A stretch of 64,000 nt of DNA from Chitinophagaceae bacterium (GTDB lineage Bacteria > Bacteroidota > Bacteroidia > Chitinophagales > Chitinophagaceae), in contig JAGXRG010000048.1 of NCBI GenBank assembly GCA_018335935.1, positions 1-64,000 on the forward strand, in the 5' to 3' direction. Position 1 is the first letter of the stretch. Each line of letters starts with the position of its first letter. Shown piece by piece: positions 1 through 8,637 of the stretch. The position numbers were made by a program, and so were the translations under genes. The notes beneath the pieces were generated by a model. That model was given only the letters and a program-made list of their open reading frames with translations. It did not search any database and was not told the DNA's origin.

Positions 1-97
1 TAATGGTTAATGGTTAATGGTTAATGGTTAATGGTTAATGGTTAATGGTTAATGGTTAATGGTTAATGGTTAATGGTTAATGGTTAATGGTTAATGG
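1..97. repeat. Tandem heptamer array (TTAATGG)n
   Basis: About 14 uninterrupted copies of the 7-bp unit TTAATGG. The array reaches the window edge, so its true length is unknown. It ends abruptly before AAAACGATAAGG. Heptamer-type repeats also bound the four-helix-bundle genes near 20.8 and 22.7 kb, so this could be the edge of a similar module lying outside the window; that link is inference. Perfect short tandem copies would be prone to length variation. Confidence 0.95.
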
Positions 98-130
98 AAA
101 ACGATAAGGCCTTAATTAGATTATAAATTA

Positions 131-844
131 TTAAAGAAATAAATAATAATCTTTTAGTAATTCTTTTAATTCTGAACTATATTCTCCATTCGATTCTTTA
201 ATGACTATTTCTGAGCTTAATACTTCCTTATTAATTTTTGAAATAATAATTACAGACCTAAAAAAATCATGAGCTGAAGATTGCTTGAATCGAATAATTT
301 GGTTTTCAAACAAACACATTTCATTAGCAATTTTAAGAAAAGTACTTTCAACAGAATAAGGTATCAATACAAAAAATAAGCCTTCTGGTTTAAGCAATTC
401 ATTTACCTTATTTAATAATTCGAAAAAGCTTAAACTAGTACTATGTAATGCTAAATTTCTTTTATCATTTGTACTTTTTAAATCTTTTGCATAAAATGGA
501 GGATTACTAAAAATCAAGTCATACCTCTGATCTGACTTGAAGAAACGTATATCATCATTAAGTAATTTAATTCTATTTTCAAATTCAACAGCATCAATAT
601 TTTGCTGAGCTTGTTTAAATGCATCAGAATCTATTTCAATAGTATCAACTGTAGATTCAGTATGCTTTTGAGCAAACATTAAACTCAATAAACCCGTGCC
701 AGTTCCAATATCTAAGGCAAGAGGATATTTGTTAGAATCAGAAGCAATAATGGCACCAAATAAACAAGCATCTGTGCAAACTTTCATGGCACATTGGTCT
801 TGTTGAATAGTAAATTGCTTAAACTTAAAAAATGAATTGGACAT
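131..844 (-). CDS. trmN6: tRNA1(Val) (adenine(37)-N6)-methyltransferase
   Basis: A 237-residue class I SAM-dependent methyltransferase. The SAM-binding loop LDIGTGTG is at residues 44-51, and the N6-adenine methyltransferase signature NPPF is at 114-117, preceded by DLIFS. Length and the N-terminal F-KFKQFTI-QD pattern fit the YfiC/TrmN6 family, which methylates A37 next to the anticodon of tRNA-Val. The start ATG lies just downstream of a strong terminator that closes the preceding receptor gene, so this gene probably has its own promoter or depends on read-through. The product is cytoplasmic. A different N6-adenine substrate cannot be excluded from sequence alone. Confidence 0.88.
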   Translation of the reverse strand: MSNSFFKFKQFTIQQDQCAMKVCTDACLFGAIIASDSNKYPLALDIGTGTGLLSLMFAQKHTESTVDTIEIDSDAFKQAQQNIDAVEFENRIKLLNDDIRFFKSDQRYDLIFSNPPFYAKDLKSTNDKRNLALHSTSLSFFELLNKVNELLKPEGLFFVLIPYSVESTFLKIANEMCLFENQIIRFKQSSAHDFFRSVIIISKINKEVLSSEIVIKESNGEYSSELKELLKDYYLFL

Positions 845-853
845 AAGTTTTTC

Positions 854-887
854 AAAAAAAATCCCCCGAAATAAATTTCGAGGGATT
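854..887 (-). terminator. Intrinsic terminator of the TonB-receptor gene
   Basis: Read on the minus strand, ATCCCTCGAAAT and ATTTCGGGGGAT form a 12-bp stem with a two-base loop, followed directly by a run of eight T. It sits about 25 bases after the receptor stop codon and before the trmN6 start, separating the two units. Confidence 0.9.
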
Positions 888-909
888 TGAGTAATTGTTA
901 GTTGTGGTT

Positions 910-3900
910 TTAGAAAATATATCTAATACCAAATTGAGCTTGCCATACATCTGAAACAAAGCTACCTTTTCTGTATGTAGAATAATTTAAACTGTTATTA
1001 ACAGCTTGCATTCTAAACACTGGTAATCCAGAAGTATTGTCTAACGCTCTAAATGATAATGGTGAAGCTTGATTGATTACATAAGAAACACCAGATTGTG
1101 GGTTTATTAAGTTACCTACATTGAAGATATCAGCACGTAATTGAATAGTATGTCTGTTTCCTCCAACATTTTTGAATAATTCTACAACACCTGAAATATC
1201 GAATCTGTTTACAACAGGCATTATAACACCATTTCTTTGAGCATACTCACCTCTTCTTGAGCTTAAGTATTTATCTTGAGAAATGTATTTTTCAAAAGCT
1301 GCAGCTTGCATAGCTTGAGTTTGCAATACACCACCAACTGTATAATTTTCAAATTTCATTGTTTGAACCTGAGCAGCAGTTGGAATAAACATTAAGTCGT
1401 TTCCAAAAACTCCATCTCCATTCATATCACCATTATAGGTATAAGAGAAGTTACCCCAGTTGCTACCTTGATAGAAGATTGAGAATCCAACAGCTACATT
1501 TTTAGAAATTTCAGTTCTGTAGTTTAGGTTACCAATTAATCTATTTCTAGTATCATTATCGCTAAAAGAAATATCTGGATCATTGTTACCTCTTACAGTT
1601 CTTTTTCCAGTCCAGCTAGAAGAAGCAATAGAACCTGCTGATTCAAAATCACGAGTATAACCAAAATTGTAAGCAACCATCCAACCAAATCCTTTAGATT
1701 TCATTGGTTTCTCTAATTTTAAAGTACCCATAAATCCTCCACCAAAAGTTCCACTCTTCATTACAATAGCATCAGATAATTTAGAATTGATTCTGATATT
1801 ACTTACAGAAGGTGTAGAAACTCCAGATAAAGTATTTGTAGTTGGATTTAAAGTACCATTAGCAACTGCTCCAAATCTTGGTCTGTTATCAGGACCAACT
1901 AAGAAGTTTGTTGAAGAAGGAATTAAATTAGCATTGTAATAGAAAATATTGCTTACATATTGAGAGAATAACCCTTCAATTGAACCAATAATTCCACCAC
2001 CTAATTTAGCATCAACAGCTAAGTTAGCTCTGAAAACTTGTGGGAATCGGAAATTCTCTTCTGTTGTTGCAATGTTGTAAGAAGGTGCAGGTTTTCCAGG
2101 CACTGCAGGTGCTAATCCATATCCAACAATTGGTTTTGCTGGCGTATTAGGATTAAATGGAATTTGTGTTGCAGTTGGTCCTGTAGTTGTACCATTACCA
2201 AATGAACCAGTGTAGTTTACATCTGCATTTAACACACCATTATTACCCATTTGATTGCTGATATATACAAATGGAGGACGACCAGTAAATAAACCAGCAC
2301 CACCACGTATTTGAACAGATTTATCACCATTAACATCATAGTTAAATCCTATTCTAGGGTTAATCATGATTTTATAACCAGGTAATTTAGATGTACTTAA
2401 TTTAGTAGCAGCACCTTTTTCATTTTTAAAGCTCATTTGATCTACTTCAGTATTCACAAAACCGTTGTTTGCAAAGAATGGAATATCGAAACGAACACCA
2501 TAGGTTACACTAAATTTATTATTAACATCATATTCATCTTGAAGATATAAACCAATGCTTCTTGCTTTAGTTGTTACTAACCAAGGTTCGCCACTAGGTA
2601 AATTACTCCAAGTTGCAGAATAACCTCTTAAAGGAACTGGGCTTGTTGTTGCATTTGGATTTGCAATGTAAGCATTAGCTGCTGTGTAAAAGTCTGTTAA
2701 GTTATTAAAAGTATAAATACCATTAATTCTTGGAGTAAAACCATTTGTATAAGTAAAGCTTTCATATGCTAAGCCCATAGAAATTGTGTGTTTGCCTTTA
2801 TAAACTGTTAAGTTATCGCTAAACTGCCAAGTATCAGTATTTAATACGTTGTTAGGTGTGAAAGGATCTACACCAAAAGTTAAATATGATTGCCCTGTAC
2901 CGTTTTGAATATCAACTGTTGGAAAAGATTTTCCTTTAATTCCTCTGTAATCTCTATTAGCAGTATATCCAAAAATAATTTCATTACTTACTTTATTGCT
3001 AAAACGACTGTTTAATTGAGCAACTATACCAGTAATATCATTATTAATTTCGTAACGAGAGTTAGCAAATGATAATGCATTAGCACTATTTCTTGCACCA
3101 CCAATAGAGTTTGAATTACTAATTGGCACATCTCTGTTAGAACGAAGATAGTTACCACGAACACTTAATTTATGAACATCACTAATATTCCAATCAAATC
3201 TAACTACAGCTTTATCACTAGATGTTAAAGAGTTATAGTTTTTATATCCACCAGTTTCATAGCCAAATTTTGAAGAAAGAAAACTTGTTAATCCATTGAT
3301 TTCTGCTTCTTGAGTTGGAGTTACAAGGTTATTTAAAACCATTGCAGATGTTACCCCTGGATCGTTTCTTCTTTCTGCTTCAAAGTTAGCAAAATAGAAT
3401 AATTTATTTTTAATAATTGGACCACCAAAACTTGCACCATATTGTTTTACATCAAAGTCTGTTACAACAACATTATCTTGACCTTTGATTGTACTTTTTC
3501 CTACTAAAGATTGATTTCTTGTATTGTAGAAAGCTGTTCCATGAACTGTATTTGTACCACTTTTTGTAACAGCATTAATACTTGCACCAGTGAAACCAGC
3601 ATCTCTTAAATTATATGGAGATAAGTTAATAGCTACTTCTTGAATTGCATCTAATGAAATTGGAGTCGAATTCGTTTGGCTACCATTTAATGCTTGTAAA
3701 CCAAATGAATTGTTGAAGATAGAACCATCAAGAGTAAAATTAATTGCTCTATTATCGGCACCACCAAAAGAAGTACCAAAACCTTGGTTAGGACCACTTA
3801 ATTGTGGAGTAAATCTTACCATGTCGGTAATACTTCTGCTTAATGTTGGCATAGAACTAATTAATTGAGCACTTAAATTAGTAGATGCTCCTTTTCTATC

Positions 3901-4299
3901 CTTTGAAATTAAAGCTCCTTTTCTTGCAGTAGCAGTTAATACAACTTCTTTAAGTTCGCCTTTTGTATCAGCCATTCTTACATCAACTGTTGTTGGTTCA
4001 CCTAATTGTACAAAAATGTCGCTAGTTACTTCTTCTTTAAAACCTACATAACGAATAGTAACTTTGTAAGGACCCCCAACACGAACGCCAGGTAAATAAA
4101 AATTACCCGTTTTGTTAGAAACAGTAGAATACTTTGTTCCACTTGGTTCATGAATTGCTTCTACTGAAGCTCCTTGTAAAGAACCTCCAGCTATGTCTCT
4201 TACAACACCAGTAATTGTACCTGAAGTTACCTGAGCAAAAACACCCATGGGTAAAAACAGAATAGCAATGATTGCTTGAAAAAATCTTTTCATACTCAT
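910..4299 (-). CDS. TonB-dependent receptor with carboxypeptidase-regulatory-like N-domain (Oar type)
   Basis: A 1129-residue outer-membrane receptor. Residues 1-22 are a signal peptide ending VFAQ. Residues about 25-110 (SGTITGVVRD...) form a carboxypeptidase-D-regulatory-like beta-sandwich, followed by a plug domain (about 140-245, with DGSIFNNSFG and INAVTKSGTN) and a long barrel ending in the aromatic FGIRYIF. The length and lack of a SusD partner resemble Oar/adhesin-like TonB receptors rather than SusC glycan importers. The substrate is unknown. It is a single-gene unit with its own promoter upstream and terminator downstream. The first of two in-frame ATGs (MSMKRFF) is annotated; the second, two codons later, is equally possible. 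Confidence 0.88.
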   Translation of the reverse strand: MSMKRFFQAIIAILFLPMGVFAQVTSGTITGVVRDIAGGSLQGASVEAIHEPSGTKYSTVSNKTGNFYLPGVRVGGPYKVTIRYVGFKEEVTSDIFVQLGEPTTVDVRMADTKGELKEVVLTATARKGALISKDRKGASTNLSAQLISSMPTLSRSITDMVRFTPQLSGPNQGFGTSFGGADNRAINFTLDGSIFNNSFGLQALNGSQTNSTPISLDAIQEVAINLSPYNLRDAGFTGASINAVTKSGTNTVHGTAFYNTRNQSLVGKSTIKGQDNVVVTDFDVKQYGASFGGPIIKNKLFYFANFEAERRNDPGVTSAMVLNNLVTPTQEAEINGLTSFLSSKFGYETGGYKNYNSLTSSDKAVVRFDWNISDVHKLSVRGNYLRSNRDVPISNSNSIGGARNSANALSFANSRYEINNDITGIVAQLNSRFSNKVSNEIIFGYTANRDYRGIKGKSFPTVDIQNGTGQSYLTFGVDPFTPNNVLNTDTWQFSDNLTVYKGKHTISMGLAYESFTYTNGFTPRINGIYTFNNLTDFYTAANAYIANPNATTSPVPLRGYSATWSNLPSGEPWLVTTKARSIGLYLQDEYDVNNKFSVTYGVRFDIPFFANNGFVNTEVDQMSFKNEKGAATKLSTSKLPGYKIMINPRIGFNYDVNGDKSVQIRGGAGLFTGRPPFVYISNQMGNNGVLNADVNYTGSFGNGTTTGPTATQIPFNPNTPAKPIVGYGLAPAVPGKPAPSYNIATTEENFRFPQVFRANLAVDAKLGGGIIGSIEGLFSQYVSNIFYYNANLIPSSTNFLVGPDNRPRFGAVANGTLNPTTNTLSGVSTPSVSNIRINSKLSDAIVMKSGTFGGGFMGTLKLEKPMKSKGFGWMVAYNFGYTRDFESAGSIASSSWTGKRTVRGNNDPDISFSDNDTRNRLIGNLNYRTEISKNVAVGFSIFYQGSNWGNFSYTYNGDMNGDGVFGNDLMFIPTAAQVQTMKFENYTVGGVLQTQAMQAAAFEKYISQDKYLSSRRGEYAQRNGVIMPVVNRFDISGVVELFKNVGGNRHTIQLRADIFNVGNLINPQSGVSYVINQASPLSFRALDNTSGLPVFRMQAVNNSLNYSTYRKGSFVSDVWQAQFGIRYIF

Positions 4300-4317
4300 A
4301 AAATTAATTTAGTGCAG

Positions 4318-4348
4318 CAAAGTAAAGCGTTTATGTGCTTATAACAAT
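4318..4348 (-). promoter_or_regulatory. Candidate Bacteroidota promoter of the TonB receptor
   Basis: On the minus strand the -7-like element TACTTTG (4318-4324) lies 20 bases from an upstream ATTG (4345-4348), close to the Bacteroidota TTTG...TAnnTTTG pattern with one base missing in the -7 box. It lies 18 bases before the start codon. Confidence 0.5.
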
Positions 4349-4433
4349 AACATTATATTAACAATTTATAACTTTTTTATAAAAAAATTATGATGTGTTT
4401 AATGTACACATTTGTTTTAAAAAAAAACGAAAT

Positions 4434-4463
4434 AAAAAAGGCTTCACTAATGAAGCCTTTAAA
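4434..4463 (-). terminator. Intrinsic terminator of the secG operon
   Basis: AAAGGCTTC and GAAGCCTTT enclose a six-base loop. On the minus strand the stem is followed by TTTTTTATTT. It lies 25 bases past the secG stop codon and closes the lptE-unknown-secG unit. Confidence 0.9.
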
Positions 4464-4485
4464 TTATATATCCTAAGTTATTAAA

Positions 4486-4848
4486 TTATTTTGCTGGTTG
4501 ACTTGGAGCAGGAATAGTTACAGAATTTGCTGGGGGTAACTGAGAGGCAGGAGCTGGAGCATTTGCTGCTGGTGGAGTAATGTTTTTTAAGGTTTTTGAA
4601 GCATCATCAGATAACCCATTACCACTATTTAAGAACAAAGTTGAAAGCATAGATAATATTGCAATAGCTGCTGCAAATATCCATGTACCTTTTTCTAAAA
4701 CATCTGTTGTTTGTTTTACTCCCATCAGTTGATTACTTAAACCACCAACATTACCTGCTAATCCTCCACCTTTTGGATTTTGAATTAACACAATAAAACC
4801 AAGCACTACAGATGCTATTACTATTAAAATTACAAATACTGTTGTCAT
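4486..4848 (-). CDS. secG: Preprotein translocase subunit SecG
   Basis: A 120-residue inner-membrane protein with the SecG layout: a first transmembrane helix at about 4-22, the cytoplasmic loop with QNPKGGGLAG and GGLSNQLMG at about 23-45, a second helix at about 53-71, and an Ala/Pro-rich C-terminal tail. SecG assists SecYE in protein export. Its ATG immediately follows the TAA of the upstream gene, so translation is likely coupled. The tail (PAANAPAPASQLPPAN) is low-complexity, as in other Bacteroidota SecG proteins. Confidence 0.93.
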   Translation of the reverse strand: MTTVFVILIVIASVVLGFIVLIQNPKGGGLAGNVGGLSNQLMGVKQTTDVLEKGTWIFAAAIAILSMLSTLFLNSGNGLSDDASKTLKNITPPAANAPAPASQLPPANSVTIPAPSQPAK

Positions 4849-5895
4849 TTATATACCTTTTAATTCTTGAATTTTGGTTGCGAAATAAGATGATTTATTG
4901 GGAATTAAAAAACTTAATTTAATATAAAGCTGAATTGCCTTATCAGTTTTGCCTTGTTTAGCAAAAACTTCTGCCATGGTTTCTGTTACAATTTCTTTTG
5001 ATTCATTGCTGTTTAATGCAATGTTTTGAATGGTTTTGTTCAATTCCTCATCCTCTTCAAAAACAATATTTTCTGGTTTTATGCCTTTCATTTTTTTAAG
5101 CCAGTCAGTAAACTTTAACATTTTAGTCGTTAGCTTATCATGTGGCTCTTTGTTAAAATCGAACTGAATGCCTTGAGATGCAAAATAATCAATTGTATAA
5201 TAAGGTTCAGCCTCAAATGGTAATTTGGCTTTTTCATCAATTGGCTTTTCCCAATTAGCTTTTAAGGTTGTTAAATCTAATGATGGTGCTATTTTTTCTT
5301 TATTCTCACCTTCTTCAAAACTATTTGCCTCTTTACTTTCTTCATTAGAACTACTAATTTCAGCAGTAATTACTTCTATTTTGGTTTCTGGAATTGCTTC
5401 CAAAACAGAAATAGTTTTATCAATACTATTATACAATTCCTTAACATGTTCTACTGTAGGAATTGAGAAGTTTGGAATAAAAACTTCTGTGTAAGAGAGC
5501 TCTTTTTCGGTTTGTTCTTGATTTAATGGAGGAATAATGTTTTCGACTTCGAGAGGCTTATCTATTGAATGAATATCACTTTCTACAACTGTGGGTTTAA
5601 AAATGGGCTGAGTGGCAGCTTCTATGCCTTTATATTCAAAGTTGCCAGCATCTAACTTTATTTCTGAAAGTTGATATTGAAACCACCTAGAATTATTAAA
5701 AAACAAACTAGCTTTTTGGGTTTGATCTTTTACATGAATGCTGTTTTCTTTTTTTAGCTTAGCAACTAATAAGAGTTGTGCAGGTGCAAAGTATGGATGA
5801 TGCTGAATTAATTGCTCCAATTCTGCTTGTTCTGCAGTTTGTAACTCTCCTTTACCAGTAACATAAAAAACTGTATCAGCTAATTGTTTATTCAT
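4849..5895 (-). CDS. Hypothetical protein with C-terminal TPR-like segment
   Basis: A 348-residue protein with no signal peptide. The N-terminus (EQAELEQLIQHHPYFAPAQLLLVAKL) looks helical and repeat-like. The middle, about 100-215, is acidic and low-complexity. The C-terminus (TETMAEVFAKQGKTDKAIQ and IKLSFLIPNKS) is a recognisable TPR helix pair. It sits between lptE and secG with a 10-base gap upstream and a stop codon abutting secG, so it is co-transcribed with envelope-biogenesis genes. An adaptor role would be a guess; no catalytic motif is visible. Confidence 0.8.
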   Translation of the reverse strand: MNKQLADTVFYVTGKGELQTAEQAELEQLIQHHPYFAPAQLLLVAKLKKENSIHVKDQTQKASLFFNNSRWFQYQLSEIKLDAGNFEYKGIEAATQPIFKPTVVESDIHSIDKPLEVENIIPPLNQEQTEKELSYTEVFIPNFSIPTVEHVKELYNSIDKTISVLEAIPETKIEVITAEISSSNEESKEANSFEEGENKEKIAPSLDLTTLKANWEKPIDEKAKLPFEAEPYYTIDYFASQGIQFDFNKEPHDKLTTKMLKFTDWLKKMKGIKPENIVFEEDEELNKTIQNIALNSNESKEIVTETMAEVFAKQGKTDKAIQLYIKLSFLIPNKSSYFATKIQELKGI

Positions 5896-5905
5896 TCCTA
5901 ATCAT

Positions 5906-6418
5906 TTACCAGTTAGAAAATATTTTATTAAATATCTCATCTGTTATGGTGGGTATAATCTCTTTATCTAACAATTGAGCTTCGGCCTGTTGTAACGATA
6001 AAGAAGCATTATAATCGAAATTACGGGTTACATCAAATTCTTGCGTTTTATTTTCAACATTATCTTTCAACACAATATGCACGGTTACTGTTAGTCTATT
6101 TGTTTGTGTTTGAGAATTACTGATGCCGACTGTTTGAGAAGGATCATAATTGCTGATATAACCAGATAAAACATAATGAGCTTCAGCATTATTAGTTCTT
6201 AATAATTTAGTCTGATTAACTATTTTTTGTTGAATTTTATCAGTTAGCTTAACACTCATTTGAGGATTAATATATCTTGCTTTATTCTCTATAAAACCAA
6301 TTCTAATTGTTTTATATTTAGAATAATCAACTGATACATCTCTGAAAGAGTAAACTCCACAAGAAGTAACAAGTACAAAAAATAAAAAAATTAAGACATT
6401 CTTGAATAAATACTTCAC
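5906..6418 (-). CDS. lptE: LPS-assembly lipoprotein LptE family
   Basis: A lipoprotein of about 170 residues. Starting at the GTG at 6418 gives KYLFKNVLIFLFFVLVTSC, a proper lipoprotein signal with lipobox LVTSC. The reading frame stays open further upstream, but that would bury the signal behind about 37 residues and overlap the divergent repressor gene, so the internal start is preferred. The body (GVYSFRDVSVDYSKYKTIRIG) matches the Bacteroidota LptE-like family, which plugs and assembles LptD in the outer membrane. It is the first gene of the lptE-TPR-secG unit and is divergent from the S24 repressor. Confidence 0.8.
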   Translation of the reverse strand: MKYLFKNVLIFLFFVLVTSCGVYSFRDVSVDYSKYKTIRIGFIENKARYINPQMSVKLTDKIQQKIVNQTKLLRTNNAEAHYVLSGYISNYDPSQTVGISNSQTQTNRLTVTVHIVLKDNVENKTQEFDVTRNFDYNASLSLQQAEAQLLDKEIIPTITDEIFNKIFSNW

Positions 6419-6481
6419 AAGACTTTTTTTGTAAATATGACTGTAAATATTGAAGATAATCTGTATTGTGTAAAAATAATT

Positions 6482-6510
6482 TTTGTATACTAAATTTATT
6501 AGTATATTTG
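6482..6510 (+). promoter_or_regulatory. Promoter with palindromic operator for the S24-type repressor
   Basis: TTTG (6482-6485) and TATATTTG (6503-6510) form a -33/-7 pair 17 bases apart. The spacer is almost filled by a perfect inverted repeat, TATACTAA (6486-6493), five bases, then TTAGTATA (6499-6506). A symmetric site between the two promoter elements, directly upstream of a LexA-like repressor gene, is what autorepression would look like. Confidence 0.75.
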
Positions 6511-6527
6511 TGCCAAATTTATTAGCC

Positions 6528-7283
6528 ATGAGTTATGCTGGAAAAAACTTTCGTTATTTACGTAAACTTAAAGGTTTAACACAAGAAGAATTTGCCAATA
6601 AAATAGATGTTAAACGATCATTAATTGGTGCCTATGAAGAAGAAAGAGCCGAACCTAAATTAGAAGCCATGGAAAGGGTTTGCAAGATGTTTAAAATTAC
6701 TTTAGACGATTTAATTTTAAAAGATTTATCCACTCCAAAAGCCAATAATTATTTAGAGGAAAGAAGGAATTTAAAAATGGAATCTACCAAAACTGGTATC
6801 ATTCATTTTGTTCCTCAGAAAGCAACAGCAGGTTATATGTCGGGTTATGAAGATCCAGATTTTTTAGATGAATTAAATACTTTTACATTACCCATGCTTA
6901 CCCCTGGCAATTATAGAGCATTTGAAATTATAGGTGATAGTATGATGCCTACTCCTAGTGGTAGTGTAATTGTTGGTGAAAAGGTAAATGATATTGATGA
7001 AGTAAAAACTTCAAACACCTATGTTGTATTATCTAAGAATGATGGTATAGTTTATAAAAGAGTTTTAAAAAATAATAAAGCAAAAAATAAAGTAACATTG
7101 GTTAGCGATAATCCAAGTTATGAACCGTATCAAATAAATACAGACGACTTATTAGAAATGTGGAAAGCGGTTTATATTTTACAAAAAGCAGGTAATATTC
7201 AAAGGTGGGATGTTAATCAACTTGCAGGAATTGTAAATAACTTACAACAACAAGTTGCTGATTTACAGAAGAACATAAATTAA
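6528..7283 (+). CDS. XRE/Cro-type helix-turn-helix repressor with S24 (LexA-like) peptidase domain
   Basis: A 251-residue regulator. An HTH_XRE domain is at about 5-62 (LRKLKGLTQEEFANKIDV, SLIGAYEEERAEP). A LexA/S24 fold follows from about 88, with an Ala-Gly pair at 101-102 as the likely autocleavage site, the nucleophile Ser138 in GDSMMP and the general base Lys177 in VYKRV. This resembles phage CI-type or stress-response repressors that self-cleave. The ATG at 6528 is chosen because the promoter -7 box covers the upstream in-frame region. It is monocistronic and its targets beyond itself are unknown. A short Gln-rich coiled tail (NNLQQQVADLQKNIN) ends the protein. Confidence 0.87.
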   Translation: MSYAGKNFRYLRKLKGLTQEEFANKIDVKRSLIGAYEEERAEPKLEAMERVCKMFKITLDDLILKDLSTPKANNYLEERRNLKMESTKTGIIHFVPQKATAGYMSGYEDPDFLDELNTFTLPMLTPGNYRAFEIIGDSMMPTPSGSVIVGEKVNDIDEVKTSNTYVVLSKNDGIVYKRVLKNNKAKNKVTLVSDNPSYEPYQINTDDLLEMWKAVYILQKAGNIQRWDVNQLAGIVNNLQQQVADLQKNIN

Positions 7284-7287
7284 ACAA

Positions 7288-7316
7288 AAAAAACAACAAA
7301 TAAATTGTTGTTTTTT
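7288..7316 (+). terminator. Terminator of the S24 repressor gene
   Basis: A12-type stem AAAAAACAACAA / TTGTTGTTTTTT with a five-base loop, five bases after the stop codon. The T-run is part of the right arm. Confidence 0.8.
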
Positions 7317-7396
7317 GAAAAATTTAACCCTACCTTTAGGTTCATATCAGTTGCAGCAATGCAACTCCATTAAGCAGGTGATATTTCCTGTTTTGC

Positions 7397-7427
7397 AAAG
7401 TGAGGAAGAGAGTATCTCCCTCACTTT
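7397..7427. terminator. Second strong hairpin, likely bidirectional terminator
   Basis: AAAGTGAGG (7397-7405) pairs with CCTCACTTT (7419-7427), and an inner GAGA/TCTC extends the stem across a two-base bulge. On the plus strand TTCTCTTTT follows. It lies between the repressor gene and the convergent acyl-CoA dehydrogenase, six bases from the latter's stop codon, so it may serve both. Confidence 0.6.
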
Positions 7428-7432
7428 CTCTT

Positions 7433-8587
7433 TTAGCTCAATATACTTCTACTAATTACTATTCTTTGTACTTCACTAGTTCCTTCATAAATCTGAGTAA
7501 TCTTTGCATCACGCATTAAACGTTCAACATGATACTCTTTAACAAAGCCATACCCACCATGTATTTGAACAGCTTCTACAGTCACCCACATGGCAGCTTC
7601 GCTAGAAAATACTTTAGCCATACTACTGCTTAAATCGTAGTTTAAACCATTATCTTTTTCCCATGCAGCTTTTAAGCATAATAAACGTGCAGCTTCTATT
7701 TTTGTAGCCATATCTGCCAACTTAAATTGAATAGCTTGATGTTGAGAGATTTCTTTGCCAAATGCTTTTCTTTGTTTTGAATATTTCAATGCTAACTCAT
7801 ATGCACCACTTGCAATTCCTAAGGCTTGAGAAGCAATACCAATTCTACCTCCTGCAAGTGTTTTCATTGCAAATTTAAATCCAAATCCATCCTCTCCTAT
7901 TCTATTAGCTTTTGGTACTTTAACATCGTTAAACATTATACTATGAGTATCGCTTCCACGAATTCCTAATTTATTTTCTTTTGCTGCAACAGTAACGCCT
8001 GGCCAGTTTTTTTCTACTATTAAACAGTTAATACCTTTATGTCCTTTTGCAGGATCAGTTTGTGCAATTACTAAATAAACAGATGCAGATGAACCATTGG
8101 TAATCCAGTTTTTGGTTCCATTTAATAAATAATAATCGCCTTTATCTTCAGCAGTTGTTCTTTGAGATGTAGCATCACTACCAGCTTCTGGTTCACTCAA
8201 TAAAAATGCACCTATGTATAATTCTCCATCTTTTTTGCCCTGAGCTAATGGTGTTAAATATTGTTGTTTTTGTTCTTCTGTACCAAATGATTCTAATCCA
8301 TAACAAACTAAACTATTATTTACACTTACACATACACTTGTGCTAGCATCTATTTTACTAATTTCTTCCATAGCTAAAACATAGCTAACGGTATCTAACC
8401 CACTTCCACCATAATCAGGACTCACCATCATTCCCATAAAACCCAAGTCGGCTAATTTTTCAATTTGCTCTTTAGGAAATCTTTGAAGTTCATCTCTTTC
8501 AATTACACCTGGTAAACAATCATTGATGGCAAAATCACGTGCAGCTTTTTGAATCATTAACTGCTCTTCTGTAAAAACAAAGTCCAT
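7433..8587 (-). CDS. Acyl-CoA dehydrogenase, short/branched-chain type
   Basis: A 384-residue FAD flavoenzyme that introduces the alpha-beta double bond into acyl-CoA. The family signatures are present: GAFLLSEPEAGSDA around 127-140, GSDTHSIMFNDVKVP, and the C-terminal YEGTSEVQR with catalytic Glu368. Length is typical of butyryl/short-branched-chain enzymes. The chain-length preference cannot be read safely from sequence. It is transcribed alone, with a candidate promoter and a palindrome just upstream. The electron acceptor would be ETF, which is not encoded here. Confidence 0.9.
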   Translation of the reverse strand: MDFVFTEEQLMIQKAARDFAINDCLPGVIERDELQRFPKEQIEKLADLGFMGMMVSPDYGGSGLDTVSYVLAMEEISKIDASTSVCVSVNNSLVCYGLESFGTEEQKQQYLTPLAQGKKDGELYIGAFLLSEPEAGSDATSQRTTAEDKGDYYLLNGTKNWITNGSSASVYLVIAQTDPAKGHKGINCLIVEKNWPGVTVAAKENKLGIRGSDTHSIMFNDVKVPKANRIGEDGFGFKFAMKTLAGGRIGIASQALGIASGAYELALKYSKQRKAFGKEISQHQAIQFKLADMATKIEAARLLCLKAAWEKDNGLNYDLSSSMAKVFSSEAAMWVTVEAVQIHGGYGFVKEYHVERLMRDAKITQIYEGTSEVQRIVISRSILS

Positions 8588-8605
8588 ATATTAAAATTTT
8601 GTTGG

Positions 8606-8629
8606 CAAATGTAAGCTAACAACTGTTAG
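8606..8629 (-). promoter_or_regulatory. Promoter -7 element and adjacent palindrome upstream of acyl-CoA dehydrogenase
   Basis: Minus-strand TACATTTG (8606-8613) matches the TAnnTTTG -7 box. The perfect 6-2-6 palindrome CTAACA-AC-TGTTAG (8616-8629) lies immediately upstream, inside the promoter region. It could be a regulator site, or simply the hairpin that ends the preceding gene. Confidence 0.45.
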
Positions 8630-8637
8630 TTGAAAAA

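Noticed and set aside
1-97. Heptamer array as a CRISPR array or telomere-like end
   Set aside because: There are no spacers, the unit is only 7 bp, and there is no cas gene.
5225-5494. Plus-strand frame of 89 codons inside the TPR-like gene
   Set aside because: It is the antisense shadow of a clearly coding minus-strand frame and has no homologous features.
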